The notes: a model not told the origin generated them from the sequence alone. A stretch of 64,000 nucleotides of DNA from Halomicrococcus gelatinilyticus (GCA_024227995.1 CP100465.1:1364001-1428000); one strand, 5' to 3'. Shown: positions 18,043-27,634, counted from the stretch's first letter. Made by a program: numbers and translations.

Positions 18043-19047
18043 TCAGTCGACGCGCGCGTCGACGACGACGTGGAAGACGCCCTCGCTGTGGCTCTTGACG
18101 CGCCGGCGGTCGAGCACCTCGACCGTCCGGTCGCGCTCGCTCGCCGCGTCGCGCAGTCGTCCGACGGGGCGGTCCCAGAGGCGCGCCTCGGGCGTCGCTT
18201 CGTGGAAGTGGACGACGCCGCCTGGGTCGAGCGCGGCGAGCGCGGCGTCGAGGTACTCGTAGGCGTCGTAGTAGCCCATGACGACGCGGTCGACCGACGC
18301 CTCGACGTCCCGGCAGTCGGCGCGGTAGGCGTCGACGCGGTCCTGGACGCCGTTCATCACGGCGTTCTCCAGCAGGAACTGGAACGCGGTCGGGTTGCGC
18401 TCGACCGCCGTGACCCGGGCCCCGGCACGGGCCATCGGGAGCGTGAAGTAGCCGATACCGGCGAACATGTCGAGGACGCGCTCGCCCTCGGCGACGACCT
18501 CGCCCATGCGGGCGCGCTCGCGCTTGTTGCCGGGCGAGAACATCACGGACGCGAAGTCGAGGGCGTACTGCGTGCCGTGCTCGGTGTGGACCGTCTCGGT
18601 GTCGCCCGCGCCGGCGACGACGGTCACGTCGGGTTCGCGGTGCTCGCCGGCGACGCCACCGCGGGCGAGCACCGTGTCGGCCTCGCCGTGGAGGTCGAGC
18701 AGCGCCCGGCCGACCGCCTCGCGGCGGCGACACTCCCCGAAGTCGACGAGCACGACGGTCCCGACGACCGCCCACGACCCCGGCGCGCGCTCGATCTCCT
18801 CGTCGGTGAAGCCGCGGTCGCGGAGGTGGGCGTCGAGGTCCGGCAGGCGACGCTCGGGGTCGTCCTGTTCGACCACGTCGAGAACGTCCGTCTCCTCCGG
18901 GCGGGCCGTGACGGGGAGTTCGACCGTCTCGTCGTCGCGTTCGCGCACCGCTCGCGCGTCGTCGTAGACGCCCTCGGCGTCGAGCGCCGCGATGGCGTCC
19001 TCGGCGCGCGGCTTTGCGACCACGGCGGCGAGCGCGTCACTGCTCAC
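18043..19047 (-). CDS. tRNA methyltransferase, Trm5/Tyw2 family
   Basis: 334 residues, GTG start overlapping the stop of the upstream nmd3-like gene (GTGA). C-terminal Rossmann domain has the family block LDMFAGIGYFTLPMARAG (SAM binding) and VERNPTAFQFLLENAVMNG; HTEHGTQYALDFASVMFSPG.NKRER is the Trm5/Tyw2 signature. It should methylate N1 of G37 in tRNA or act in wyosine synthesis; sequence alone does not separate these. The Trm5-like catalytic motif PxxY is not evident (VMGYYDAYEYL), favouring a Tyw2-like assignment. Confidence 0.85.
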   Translation of the reverse strand: MSSDALAAVVAKPRAEDAIAALDAEGVYDDARAVRERDDETVELPVTARPEETDVLDVVEQDDPERRLPDLDAHLRDRGFTDEEIERAPGSWAVVGTVVLVDFGECRRREAVGRALLDLHGEADTVLARGGVAGEHREPDVTVVAGAGDTETVHTEHGTQYALDFASVMFSPGNKRERARMGEVVAEGERVLDMFAGIGYFTLPMARAGARVTAVERNPTAFQFLLENAVMNGVQDRVDAYRADCRDVEASVDRVVMGYYDAYEYLDAALAALDPGGVVHFHEATPEARLWDRPVGRLRDAASERDRTVEVLDRRRVKSHSEGVFHVVVDARVD

Positions 19048-20174
19048 GCCTCGCCACGTGGCGACCCGTCGGGCACCACGTGCAGTCCCGCGCGACTCTT
19101 GAGTACCCGAACGGTGTCGGCGTCCGGGTCGAGGTAGTCCGGGCGGGATATCGTCTTCGTCTGGTAGGTCTCGGGGTCGAGCACCTGGACGGCGTGCTCG
19201 TCCTCGACCGAGACGAGCGTCGTCTCCTCGGCGTCGTCGACGGTCCCGAGTTTGCGCGCGTCCGGCGCGTCGCCGTCCTCGGGGCTCGCCTCGTACTGCT
19301 CGCCGGTGGTGAGCCGGCGGCCCTTGAGGTTGCCGCGGACGCTCCGGACGAGGACGGGGCCCTCGCCGTCGTCGAGGTCGACGACGTCGCCGGGCGTGAA
19401 CGGTGGCAGGCGGACGGAGTAGGTGACGCGGTACACCTCGTCGCCGTCCTCGTCCTCGGTGACGAGCGTCTCGGAGTCGTCGAAGTCGCCGCCGAACTCC
19501 TCGACCAGCTTGCTCGCGATCTTCTTGCCGATGTTCGTCGTCGAGACCTTGATGTTGAGGCCGCCGTCGGTCTCGCCGACGTCGGTGACGAAGGCGTCGC
19601 GGTCGCCGGTCGCCTCCATCGCCTCGACGGTCTCGGTCGCTATCTCGCGGGCGCGGTCGGTCTCCTCGGCGGTGGGCACGCGGTCGACCGCCCGCACCTG
19701 GACGGTGCTCGCGTAGTAGTCGCCCGCGATGCGACCGCAGCGCGTGCAGGTCTCGCGGGAGATCTTCACCGGGACCGTCACCGTCTCCTCGACGAGGGTG
19801 TCCCGGACGACGCCGGAGAAGTGACAGTGCATCCGGATGGTGTTCTGGTCGACCTGCTCGGGGTCGACCTGCCAGGAGACGTCGCGGGCGTCGACGTGGA
19901 CGCCGAGTGCCTCGCTGACCTCCTCGATGGCGACGTCGGTGTAGTCTTGCGCGCCGACGTCGACCCATCGCTTGCCGCGGTGGATGGCACCGCACTGCGC
20001 GCAGACCCGCACCTCGATGCGGTCGGGGGCGTCGACCAGGTCGAAGCGGTCGAAGTAACAGGAGTCACAGAGCTTCCGCTCGCGCCGGGTGGCGGCCCCC
20101 GGGTACTGCCGTTGCTCGCGGTCGACCGCTATCGGGTCGCCGCACCTGGGGCAGAACTCGCCAGACTCGGTCAT
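19044..20174 (-). CDS. NMD3 homologue, ribosome-assembly zinc protein
   Basis: 376 residues. N-terminal paired zinc knuckles FCPRCG, LCDSCYFDRF, VCAQCGAIH and later TCTRCGRIAGDYY are the NMD3 signature. In eukaryotes NMD3 takes the 60S subunit out of the nucleus; archaeal copies probably act on late 50S assembly with eIF6. Cotranscribed with the tRNA methyltransferase through a four-base overlap, linking ribosome and tRNA maturation. Confidence 0.93.
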   Translation of the reverse strand: MTESGEFCPRCGDPIAVDREQRQYPGAATRRERKLCDSCYFDRFDLVDAPDRIEVRVCAQCGAIHRGKRWVDVGAQDYTDVAIEEVSEALGVHVDARDVSWQVDPEQVDQNTIRMHCHFSGVVRDTLVEETVTVPVKISRETCTRCGRIAGDYYASTVQVRAVDRVPTAEETDRAREIATETVEAMEATGDRDAFVTDVGETDGGLNIKVSTTNIGKKIASKLVEEFGGDFDDSETLVTEDEDGDEVYRVTYSVRLPPFTPGDVVDLDDGEGPVLVRSVRGNLKGRRLTTGEQYEASPEDGDAPDARKLGTVDDAEETTLVSVEDEHAVQVLDPETYQTKTISRPDYLDPDADTVRVLKSRAGLHVVPDGSPRGEA

Positions 20175-20257
20175 CGGCGGATGTAGGGCGCTCTCGCTTT
20201 TAAACCTGTAGAACCGGAACCCGAGACGACTTTAGGCACCGCCCCGTTGCGGCGGGC

Positions 20258-21256
20258 ATGGACCGCCCGCTCGTCGCGCTCGTGATGGCCGGCGGCACGG
20301 GGACGCGCCTCTACCCCGCGAGCCGGAGCGACCGCCCCAAGCAGTTCCTCCCGCTCGGCGACGGCGACGACTCTCTCCTCGCCGAGACCGTCTCCCGCGC
20401 CGGGTTCGCCGACGAGGTCTTCGTCGTCACCGGCCCGGAGCACGCCGACCGCGTCCGCGAGCACGTCCCGGAGGCCGGCGTGCTGGTCGAACCCGACCCG
20501 AAGGACACCGGCCCCGCGCTCGTCTACGCCGCCCACCGCGTCCGCGAGCAGGTCGGCGACTGCGTCCTGCTCGTGCTCCCCAGCGACCACCACGTCGCGG
20601 GCGACTTCGCCGCGACCGCCCGCCGCGCCGCCGCGGTTGCAGTGGAAACCGGGGGGCTCGTCACGGTCGGCGTCGAACCGACGCGCCCGGCGACCGGCTA
20701 CGGCTACGTCGAACCGGGAACCGACCACGGCGACCACTTCGACGTCGCGCAGTTCCGCGAGAAGCCGGACCGCGGGACGGCCGAGCGGTTCGTCGACGAG
20801 GGGTTCTACTGGAACGCCGGGATGTTCGCGTGGACGCCGGAGACGTTGCTCCGGGAGGCCCGCGATTCACCACTCGCGCCGCTGGTCGACGCGCTCGACG
20901 ACGGCGACCCCGAGCGCGGATTCGACGCCGTCGACCCGGTGAGCGTCGACTACGCCGTGCTGGAGCGCACCGACGACGCCGTCGTCGTGCCCGCGACCTT
21001 CGAGTGGGACGACCTCGGGTCGTGGGACGCGCTCGAACGCATCGCGGACGGGGCGGACGGGAACACCGTCGTCGGCGACGCGCTGACCGTCGACGCCACG
21101 GGGAACGTCGTCGCGACCGACGGCCACGTCAGCCTCGTCGGCGTGGACGACCTCGTCGTGGCGGCCTACGACGACCGCGTGCTCGTCGTCCCGAAAGCGG
21201 AGGCCCAGCGCGTGCGCGAGGTCGTCGCCGAGCTCCGCGAGACGGACGACTTCTGA
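20258..21256 (+). CDS. Mannose-1-phosphate guanylyltransferase-like sugar nucleotidyltransferase
   Basis: 332 residues. N-terminal VMAGGTGTRLYPASRSDRPKQFLPL is the nucleotidyltransferase signature with the GMP-specific PKQF. LPSDHHV, FREKPD, YWNAGMFAW and FEWDDLGSWDAL complete the ManC/GMPP pattern. Makes GDP-mannose from mannose-1-phosphate and GTP for glycan synthesis. There is no C-terminal isomerase domain. It is divergent from the nmd3-like gene. Confidence 0.92.
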   Translation: MDRPLVALVMAGGTGTRLYPASRSDRPKQFLPLGDGDDSLLAETVSRAGFADEVFVVTGPEHADRVREHVPEAGVLVEPDPKDTGPALVYAAHRVREQVGDCVLLVLPSDHHVAGDFAATARRAAAVAVETGGLVTVGVEPTRPATGYGYVEPGTDHGDHFDVAQFREKPDRGTAERFVDEGFYWNAGMFAWTPETLLREARDSPLAPLVDALDDGDPERGFDAVDPVSVDYAVLERTDDAVVVPATFEWDDLGSWDALERIADGADGNTVVGDALTVDATGNVVATDGHVSLVGVDDLVVAAYDDRVLVVPKAEAQRVREVVAELRETDDF

Positions 21257-21310
21257 CGGTCGCGAGCGCTGGCCATCAGCTTTCTCACCGTCCCTGACGG
21301 CCATTCGACC

Positions 21311-21580
21311 ATGGGAGACACACCGACCGTCGACAGCGTCGAGACGGAGGACGAGTACATCCACGTCCGGTTCCGCGACCCGGACGAGTTCGACACCATC
21401 CGGACGCCCGACTGGGCGGCCCACGCCGCCCAGGACGTCTCAGAAGGGGCGGAGGTCAGGACCGGCAAGCGCAAGGACGGCGACGACTGGGAGGTCCAGA
21501 GCGTCCTCATCGACAAGTACGCCGGCGAGGACACGACCCGCGACGAGGCGAAGGAGATCGTCGAGAAGATCGAGTCCTAG
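21311..21580 (+). CDS. Small conserved acidic protein
   Basis: 89 residues, soluble, with a compact alpha-beta pattern (EYIHVRFRDPDEFDTIRTPDWA, GKRKDGDDWEVQSVLID) and a C-terminal amphipathic helix. Looks like a conserved haloarchaeal single-domain protein; function unknown. Its TAG stop overlaps the stop of the convergent Dph6 gene (shared CTAG). Confidence 0.8.
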   Translation: MGDTPTVDSVETEDEYIHVRFRDPDEFDTIRTPDWAAHAAQDVSEGAEVRTGKRKDGDDWEVQSVLIDKYAGEDTTRDEAKEIVEKIES

Positions 21581-22248
21581 TCCTGCGCGCGCCGCAGGTC
21601 GCAGTAGTGGAAGACGCCGTCGCCCATCTCGCGAGCGACGACGTCGCCGGTCGTCACCGGGACCGGTTCCTCGAAGACGGGCCCGTCGTGGACGAACGTG
21701 TGGAACGCGCCGTGCTCGCCGCAGGGGTCGACGTCGTCGGGGAGCGCCGCCAGGAACTCGGTGTCGAACGCGCGGCCGGCGAACGACGGGTCGAGCGCGG
21801 CGCCGTCCACCGCGACGACCGTCGCCCGGAAGCCGGCGTCGAGGAACGCCCGCGCCTGTTCGGCGGTGTCACGCCCCCAGAGCGGGAAGGCGGCGTCCAC
21901 GTCGGCGTCGGCGAGGCGCTCCTCGCGGTACGCCCGGACGTCGTCGAGGAAGATGTCCGCGAACGCCAGCCGGTCGACGCCGCGCGCCTCGTAGTCGGCG
22001 ACGACGGCCGCCATCCGTTCCTCGTACTCGTCGTTCGACGGCGCCTCGGGGAGGTCGACGAATCGGATGGGGACGCCGAGCGCCGCGGCTTGCGCGGCGT
22101 ACAGGTCGCGATGCACGCCGTGCATGCTGGAGCGGTCGTTCACGCCCAGCGTCGTCAGCAGTTCCACGGGGTCGTCGCCGGCCCGCCGGAGTACCCACAG
22201 CGCGAACGCGGCGTCCTTGCCGCCGCTCCACGAGAGGACCGTCGCCAT
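21577..22248 (-). CDS. dph6: Diphthine--ammonia ligase-like ATP pyrophosphatase
   Basis: 223 residues, one N-type ATP-PPase domain. SWSGGKDAAFALW is the PP-loop; SSMHGVH, FVDLPEAPSNDEYEERM, FADIFLDDVRAYRE and FHTFVHDGPVFE match the MJ0570/Dph6 family that amidates diphthine on elongation factor 2. Its ATG overlaps the stop of the upstream SDR gene (TGATG), so the two are coupled. Confidence 0.9.
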   Translation of the reverse strand: MATVLSWSGGKDAAFALWVLRRAGDDPVELLTTLGVNDRSSMHGVHRDLYAAQAAALGVPIRFVDLPEAPSNDEYEERMAAVVADYEARGVDRLAFADIFLDDVRAYREERLADADVDAAFPLWGRDTAEQARAFLDAGFRATVVAVDGAALDPSFAGRAFDTEFLAALPDDVDPCGEHGAFHTFVHDGPVFEEPVPVTTGDVVAREMGDGVFHYCDLRRAQD

Positions 22249-23033
22249 CAGCTCCGGAGCCGGCCGCCGTCGACGGGGACGGCGGCGCCGTTGACGAAGC
22301 TCGCGCGGTCGCTGGAGAGGAAGGCGACGGCGTCGCCCAGCTCCATCGGGTCGCCGACGCGGTCGAGCGGGATGTCGCTCGCCCAGTCGGCCAGCCCGTC
22401 CTCGTAGGAGTCGTACTGGCCGCGGTCGAGCGCGTCCTCGACGAGTTCCTGGATGCGCGGCGTCTCGTGCGCCCCGGGCAGTACCGCGTTGGCCCGCACC
22501 TCGGGGGCGAACTCGCGGGCCTGCGTCTTCATCAGGCCGATGACGGCCCGCCGGACGGCGTTCGAGAGGACGAGGCCGTCGATGGCCTCGCGCACGCTCG
22601 TCGACGTGATGGTGACGAGGGTGCCGGCGTCGCTCTCGACGAGGTGGGGGCGCGCCGCCTTCGTCGCCCAGACGACGCTCATCACGAGCAGGTCGTAGGC
22701 CTGGTACCACTCGCGCTCGGTCGTGTCGACGAACCGCCCGCTCGGCGGCCCACCCGCCGAGGTGACGAGGTGGTCCAGACCGCCGAACGTCTCGACCGTC
22801 TCGTCGACCAGCGCCGCCACCTCGTCCGGGTCGGTGATGTCGGCCGGCACCGCGAGCACGTCGCCGTCGCCCATCTCGTCCACTTCGGCTTCGGCGTCGG
22901 CGAGAGCGTCCTCGCCGCGCGCACAGATGGCCACGTCTGCGCCCTCGCGAGCCAGTGCCTTCGCGCTGGCGAGGCCGAGCCCGCTGGAACTCGCCGTCAC
23001 CAGCGCCGCGTTGCCTTCGAGTCCAAGGTCCAT
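22248..23033 (-). CDS. Divergent SDR-family protein lacking Tyr-Lys
   Basis: 261 residues with an SDR Rossmann fold: TASSSGLGLAS in place of TGxxxGIG, TSAGG (NAG motif), and a catalytic-region Ser in TITSTSV. Where YxxxK should be, it reads LSNAVRRAV, placing Ser157 and Arg161 at the Tyr and Lys positions. This is seen in a subgroup of SDRs that look like 3-oxoacyl-ACP reductases. Activity may be altered or lost. Starts 22-29 nt after a TATA-like box. Confidence 0.88.
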   Translation of the reverse strand: MDLGLEGNAALVTASSSGLGLASAKALAREGADVAICARGEDALADAEAEVDEMGDGDVLAVPADITDPDEVAALVDETVETFGGLDHLVTSAGGPPSGRFVDTTEREWYQAYDLLVMSVVWATKAARPHLVESDAGTLVTITSTSVREAIDGLVLSNAVRRAVIGLMKTQAREFAPEVRANAVLPGAHETPRIQELVEDALDRGQYDSYEDGLADWASDIPLDRVGDPMELGDAVAFLSSDRASFVNGAAVPVDGGRLRS

Positions 23034-23054
23034 GTTACAGGGTTCGCGGGCGAC

Positions 23055-23062
23055 GATAAAAC
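23055..23062 (-). promoter_or_regulatory. TATA box of the SDR-dph6 operon
   Basis: GTTTTATC on the coding strand, 22-29 nt before the ATG at 23033. Confidence 0.55.
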
Positions 23063-23140
23063 GTCTAGGGGACGCGACGGCTCCCGAGGCGCGGAGACGT
23101 AGCCCGGAACGAACAAGTCCCCCTGCAGAAAAGAAGGGAT

Positions 23141-23380
23141 ATGAACGCGACGCGCGTCGGCCTCTGGCTGTTCGTGGTCGGCCTGCTGCTGTTCGTCGGC
23201 GCGGCGGCGACGGCCCCGACGGGGGCCTGTCCGGCCGTCGAGTCGGCGAACGACGTGGTGGACTGCGCGGGTGAACCCGGACTCGAACTGGTCTACGGCG
23301 GCCTGGGTCTCGCGGCCGTCGGCGGCCTCGTCTGGACGGCCGGCGTCGTGGCGACGCTCGTCATCGACTTCTCGATCTAG
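23141..23380 (+). CDS. Small two-TM membrane protein
   Basis: 79 residues with hydrophobic segments at about 5-25 and 52-76, and two cysteines in the loop (GACPAVES and VVDCAGEPG) that would lie outside and could form a disulfide. No family recognised. Confidence 0.65.
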   Translation: MNATRVGLWLFVVGLLLFVGAAATAPTGACPAVESANDVVDCAGEPGLELVYGGLGLAAVGGLVWTAGVVATLVIDFSI

Positions 23381-23465
23381 CTCGACTTTTCTCGGAACGA
23401 ACGGGTAGCGATACTGGAGTTCGACGCGACGGGACTGCTGGCGGAGCGGTGGGTCGAGAAGCGAC

Positions 23466-25457
23466 TCAGGGGCTCGAACTCCGGCTGTCGTGGCGGCGCT
23501 CGGCGCGGTGTTCGCTGATGAGGCGGTCGAGCTGGTCGGACTTCCGTTCGAGCCGGCGCTGTTCGGCGCGGTCGTGCCAGTCGTCGACGACCGCCTCGAC
23601 CTCGCTCTCGCGGGCGACGGCGAGCTCGTCGACTTCCTGCAGCGTCACGTCGTCGGCCGGGCCGACGGGGATCTCGTGCTCGAACAGCACGTCGTCGGCG
23701 ACGTCGGAGATGCCGCCCTCCTTGAGCACGACGCGGGGATTCACCTCGGCGAGACGCTCGGCGGTCGAGCGGCCGGCGCCGCTGGCGTCCCGGAGGTAGA
23801 CCACGTCGTCCTCGGCCAGCCCGTAGTCGTCGTGGGCGCGCCGGATGGCGTCCTTCGTGAACTTGTCGACCGGTTTGACCGGGACGAGGTCCTTCTTCTG
23901 GGCGGCGACGTCGGTGAAGTTCGAGTGGTCGAGCTTCCAGAGCTGCTTGAGCCGCGCGAGCTTGTCCTCCAGTTCCGCGATGCGCTCGTCGCGCTCGTCG
24001 ACCTCGCGTTCGAGGCGGTCGGTCTCGCGTTCGAGCCGCGACACCTGGCGGCGCTCGCGGGCGTCGCGGCGCTCCTCGCGGCGCGCCTCGGTGAGTTCGT
24101 CCTCCAGCTCCGCGATGCGGTCGTCCTTCTCCGAGACGGTCTCCCGGAGGTCCTCGACGTGCGACTGCAGGCGGTCGACCTGCGATTCGAGCTGCCTGAT
24201 GCGCTTCTCCTCGTCGGTGAGCTCCCGGGGCGCGTGCTCGGTCTCCTCGTCCTCCTCGTCCGGTTCCTCCGTCAGGTCGGCGAGCGCCGCCTCGACGCTC
24301 TCCTCGCCGGCGACGACGCGGGCGGTCACCTCGCCGCGCGAGACGCCCGCCGGCACCTTCCGGGCGATGCGCCGGAACTGGTCCTCGTGGCGGTCGAACG
24401 CGTACAGCGCGGCGGCCATCGCGTCGCGCTGGTGGTCGTTGTCGTAGTCGTGGTCGCGCGTGCGGTGCTGCTTCTCGTCGACGGGAAGGTCGCGCTCGGG
24501 CGTCCATCCGGCGGCGTCGAAGCTGCGCCGTATCTTCTCGACGGTCTCGGGCATCGGCGTCACGTCGGCCGCGACGACGACCGGCCGGCCGCGCGAGATG
24601 ATCCACTCGATGACCTCGGCGGTGTCGGCCGTCCGGGTGCTCCAGACGTCGAGCAGGGTGCCGTCGAGGTCGACGAGCGCGACCGCCGTCGTCGTCCCGG
24701 GGTCGATGCCGACGAGGACGTGGTCGCGGCGCTTGGCCAGCGGTTCGAACTCGATGCCGTCCCGCTGGAGACGCTCGACCTCGATGCGGACGTCGCCGGA
24801 GCGCCGCGCGGAGACGGGGATGTCCTCCGGGCGCGCTTCGACCTCGAACACGGCGTTGGCGTAGCCGCCGTACTTCTCGGTCACCTCGCGTTCGTAGTCG
24901 AGGTTCGCGCCGTCGAGGCTCGACTCGACGTCCCGGGCGGCCTCCTTGACGGAGCCGTGGATGCGGCGCGTGTAGCGGTCCTCGCTCCAGCCGCCCTTGC
25001 CGGTCGAGCGACCGCGGGCGACCTTGACGCGAGTCGTGTCGGTGAACGCCGACACCTCCTGGCCGACGTTCGTCGCGGCCAGCCGGGCCGCCGCCTCGGC
25101 CTCCTGCATCGGGTCCTTGCCGTACGGGACCCCGTGCCGGGAGGCGACGCGGGAGAGCGGTTCCGGTCGCTCGTCGCCGGTCACCTGGACCAGTCGCGTC
25201 CCGTCCGGCAACTCGCGCAGGAAGTGGACGAGCGCGTCCTTGTCCGCGGCGAGTTCGTACATGTTGTCCGTCGCCACGAGCGCCGGTTTCTCGCGCTCGA
25301 TGCGGCGCAGGAGCTTCCGGTGGGTGACCACGTCGCGTTCCAGTTGCTCCCCGTCGTAGACGACGAGCGCGTAGGAAGGAGCGTCGCCCCGCACGTCCCC
25401 GCTCTGTACGTCGACGCCGAAGACCAGCGCGTCGAGGGCGCTCGTTCGCTCGCTCAC
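23466..25457 (-). CDS. DUF460 protein with RNase H-like domains and coiled coil
   Basis: 663 residues, GTG start. The archaeal DUF460 family: an N-terminal RNase H-like region (VFGVDVQSGD, Asp16), then a second RNase H/RuvC-like region with VGIDPGTTTAVALVDLDG (Asp252), AADVTPMP (Asp298) and NDHQRDAMAAALYAF (Asp345) in the order of RuvC catalytic acids. About residues 405-515 form a long charged coiled coil, followed by a C-terminal domain. Nuclease activity is inferred from fold only. TATA box ATTTATAT at -24 to -31. Confidence 0.88.
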   Translation of the reverse strand: MSERTSALDALVFGVDVQSGDVRGDAPSYALVVYDGEQLERDVVTHRKLLRRIEREKPALVATDNMYELAADKDALVHFLRELPDGTRLVQVTGDERPEPLSRVASRHGVPYGKDPMQEAEAAARLAATNVGQEVSAFTDTTRVKVARGRSTGKGGWSEDRYTRRIHGSVKEAARDVESSLDGANLDYEREVTEKYGGYANAVFEVEARPEDIPVSARRSGDVRIEVERLQRDGIEFEPLAKRRDHVLVGIDPGTTTAVALVDLDGTLLDVWSTRTADTAEVIEWIISRGRPVVVAADVTPMPETVEKIRRSFDAAGWTPERDLPVDEKQHRTRDHDYDNDHQRDAMAAALYAFDRHEDQFRRIARKVPAGVSRGEVTARVVAGEESVEAALADLTEEPDEEDEETEHAPRELTDEEKRIRQLESQVDRLQSHVEDLRETVSEKDDRIAELEDELTEARREERRDARERRQVSRLERETDRLEREVDERDERIAELEDKLARLKQLWKLDHSNFTDVAAQKKDLVPVKPVDKFTKDAIRRAHDDYGLAEDDVVYLRDASGAGRSTAERLAEVNPRVVLKEGGISDVADDVLFEHEIPVGPADDVTLQEVDELAVARESEVEAVVDDWHDRAEQRRLERKSDQLDRLISEHRAERRHDSRSSSP

Positions 25458-25480
25458 GGGACGGAGTAGGGCCCTCCGAA

Positions 25481-25488
25481 ATATAAAT
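25481..25488 (-). promoter_or_regulatory. TATA box of the DUF460 gene
   Basis: ATTTATAT on the coding strand, 24-31 nt upstream of the GTG; it supports this start and a leaderless mRNA. Confidence 0.75.
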
Positions 25489-25687
25489 CCGGCGCGCAGT
25501 TCGCTCTGCCGAACCGTTCGCCGGTGGCCATGCCAGCCGATGGCGGACGTCGTACTGTCGCGCCGGTGACCGGTCGCGGGTGTTCTCCGGCGCGATGACG
25601 AAGGGCGTCGGCGCGACTCGCGCATCGTCGTGCGACCGGGCGCGGCCGACGGCCGGCCACGGCGCGTTTTCCACCGGTTCGCTCCCG

Positions 25688-27358
25688 TCAGTCGTCGCCG
25701 CCGCTCGCCAGCTTGAACCGCTGGACCTTGCCGCTGGTCGTCCGGGGGAGCCGCTGGACGAACTCGACCTCGCGCGGATGCTTGTACGCCGCCATGTGCT
25801 CCAGGCAGTGCTGCCGGAGGCGCTCGGCGTCCGGGTCGGTCCCGTCGGCCGGGACGACGAACGCCTTCACCGTCTCGCCGCGGCGGTCGTCGGGGACGCC
25901 GGCGACGCTCGCGTCCTCGACGCTCGGGTGTTCGTGGAGCACCTCCTCGACCTCGTTCGGGTAGACGTTGTACCCGGCGGTGAGGATGACGTCCGACTTG
26001 CGGCCGAGCACCTCGTAGTAGTTGTCTTCGTCCCGGCGGACGACGTCGCCGGTCCGGAGGTAGCCGTCGTCGGTGAACGCGTCGGCCGTCTCGTCCGGCC
26101 GGTCGTGGTAGCCGGCCATGACGTGCGGGCCGCGAACGAGCAGTTCGCCGGACTCGCCGGGCGACACCTCCTCGCCGTCCTCGTCGACGACCTTGCAGTC
26201 GGTCGCGCGGAACGGCTGGCCGACGGTGCCCGGCCGCGGGCCGAAGGTGGCGTTGATGCCGGCGTGGGTGCCGCCGCCGGTCTCGGTCAGGCCGTACGCC
26301 TCGAACAGGTCGACCTCGGCCTCCGCCTCGAACCGCTCCTGGACGGCGACCGGCATGTCCGTGCCGCCCTCCATCGCCTCCGCAAGGCTGGAGAGGTCGT
26401 ACTCGCCGAACGACTCGTGGTTGATGATGTCGACGTACATCGCGGCGACTGCGCCGAACTTGGTGATGGACTCGGCCTCGATGGTCGCCATCGCGGCCCC
26501 GGGGTCCCACTCCTGGGGGTCCCGGAGGTACACCGACGCGCCGCGCACCAGCGGTTGCCACGTCCGGTTGACGAACCCGGCGATGTGCGACAGCGGCAGC
26601 ACCGAGAGGAACCGCTCTTCCTCGGCGTCGAGCGTCGTGCGCTCGAACCCGACGAACGACTGCGCGCGGAGGTTGCGGTGCGTGAGCAGGACGCCCTTCG
26701 GCTCGCCGGTCGTGCCGCTGGTGTACGGCTGCATGGCGACGTCGTCGCCGTCCCGGCCGGCGACGAACGGTTCGCCGTCGACGTCGACGAACCGAACGTC
26801 GGCCGCGGTGCGGTCGTCGCCGGCGGAACCGTCGAGAACGCCCCGCGCGTCGTCGCCGGTCTCGCTCCGCGGCGCGCCGTCCGCGTGGACCACGACGGTC
26901 GGGTCGGCGTCGAGCCCGTCGAGCGCAGTCTCGAGGGTTCCGAGCAGCGATTCGTGGACGACGACCGCGGCGGCGTCCGCGTCGTCGAGCCGGTAGGCGA
27001 CCTCTCGCGGGCGGAACTGGGGATTGAGCGGGACGAACGGGGTGCCGGCCTTGATCGCGCCGAGCGCGGCGACGACGAACGCCGGGCGGTTCGGGAGGAA
27101 CACGCCGACGCGGTCGCCGGGCGTCAGACCGAGGTCGCGCAGTCCACCGGCGAACCGCGCCGACCGGTCGCGCAGGTCTGCGTGCGTGTACGTCGTCCCT
27201 GAACGGCCACCAGTTGCACCGTCCGCCTCCCCTGTCCGCTCGCCGGTCGCACTGTTCGTCTCGATAGCGAGCCTGTTCGGATGGGTCGCGGCCGTCTCGT
27301 CGTACAGTCTCCCGACGTTCCCCGACCGGGCCGTCGCCGAGAACGCAGCGGATTCCAT
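25688..27358 (-). CDS. Long-chain acyl-CoA synthetase-like enzyme
   Basis: 556-residue adenylate-forming enzyme with all hallmark motifs: YTSGTTGEPKG (P-loop), YGLTETGG, TGDVVRRDEDNYYEVLGRKSD and the C-terminal TSGKVQR with catalytic Lys. Activates a carboxylic acid, probably a fatty acid, to its CoA ester. An inserted Asp/Gly-rich loop (about residues 150-180) precedes the P-loop. Monocistronic, divergent from the GNAT gene. Confidence 0.92.
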   Translation of the reverse strand: MESAAFSATARSGNVGRLYDETAATHPNRLAIETNSATGERTGEADGATGGRSGTTYTHADLRDRSARFAGGLRDLGLTPGDRVGVFLPNRPAFVVAALGAIKAGTPFVPLNPQFRPREVAYRLDDADAAAVVVHESLLGTLETALDGLDADPTVVVHADGAPRSETGDDARGVLDGSAGDDRTAADVRFVDVDGEPFVAGRDGDDVAMQPYTSGTTGEPKGVLLTHRNLRAQSFVGFERTTLDAEEERFLSVLPLSHIAGFVNRTWQPLVRGASVYLRDPQEWDPGAAMATIEAESITKFGAVAAMYVDIINHESFGEYDLSSLAEAMEGGTDMPVAVQERFEAEAEVDLFEAYGLTETGGGTHAGINATFGPRPGTVGQPFRATDCKVVDEDGEEVSPGESGELLVRGPHVMAGYHDRPDETADAFTDDGYLRTGDVVRRDEDNYYEVLGRKSDVILTAGYNVYPNEVEEVLHEHPSVEDASVAGVPDDRRGETVKAFVVPADGTDPDAERLRQHCLEHMAAYKHPREVEFVQRLPRTTSGKVQRFKLASGGDD

Positions 27359-27634
27359 GCCTCGCACGCCGACGACTGCGGGAAAAAAGCAGGGGAACCG
27401 TTCACTGACGTAGACGTGGCGTATCCGGACGGCGACGGGTCGGATGGAAGCGGCTATGCGGTGTTCAGGGCGAGCGACTTCGACGGACGGAACGGACTAA
27501 CCACCGGTACAGACGGCCTACGACCGCGGTCCACGGCACCTAACGGCGACGACTCCACGACCGCGCGGTTTCCCCGACCGTTACGCGGCGAACGGTCGAG
27601 CCGATTTAACCGTCGCGTCGGCGAAGCCGCGACG

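Noticed and set aside
23490..25469. 659-codon plus-strand frame opposite the DUF460 gene
   Set aside because: The DUF460 frame has recognisable motifs and a TATA box; the opposite frame is a Val/Ala/Asp-rich mirror with no start signal.
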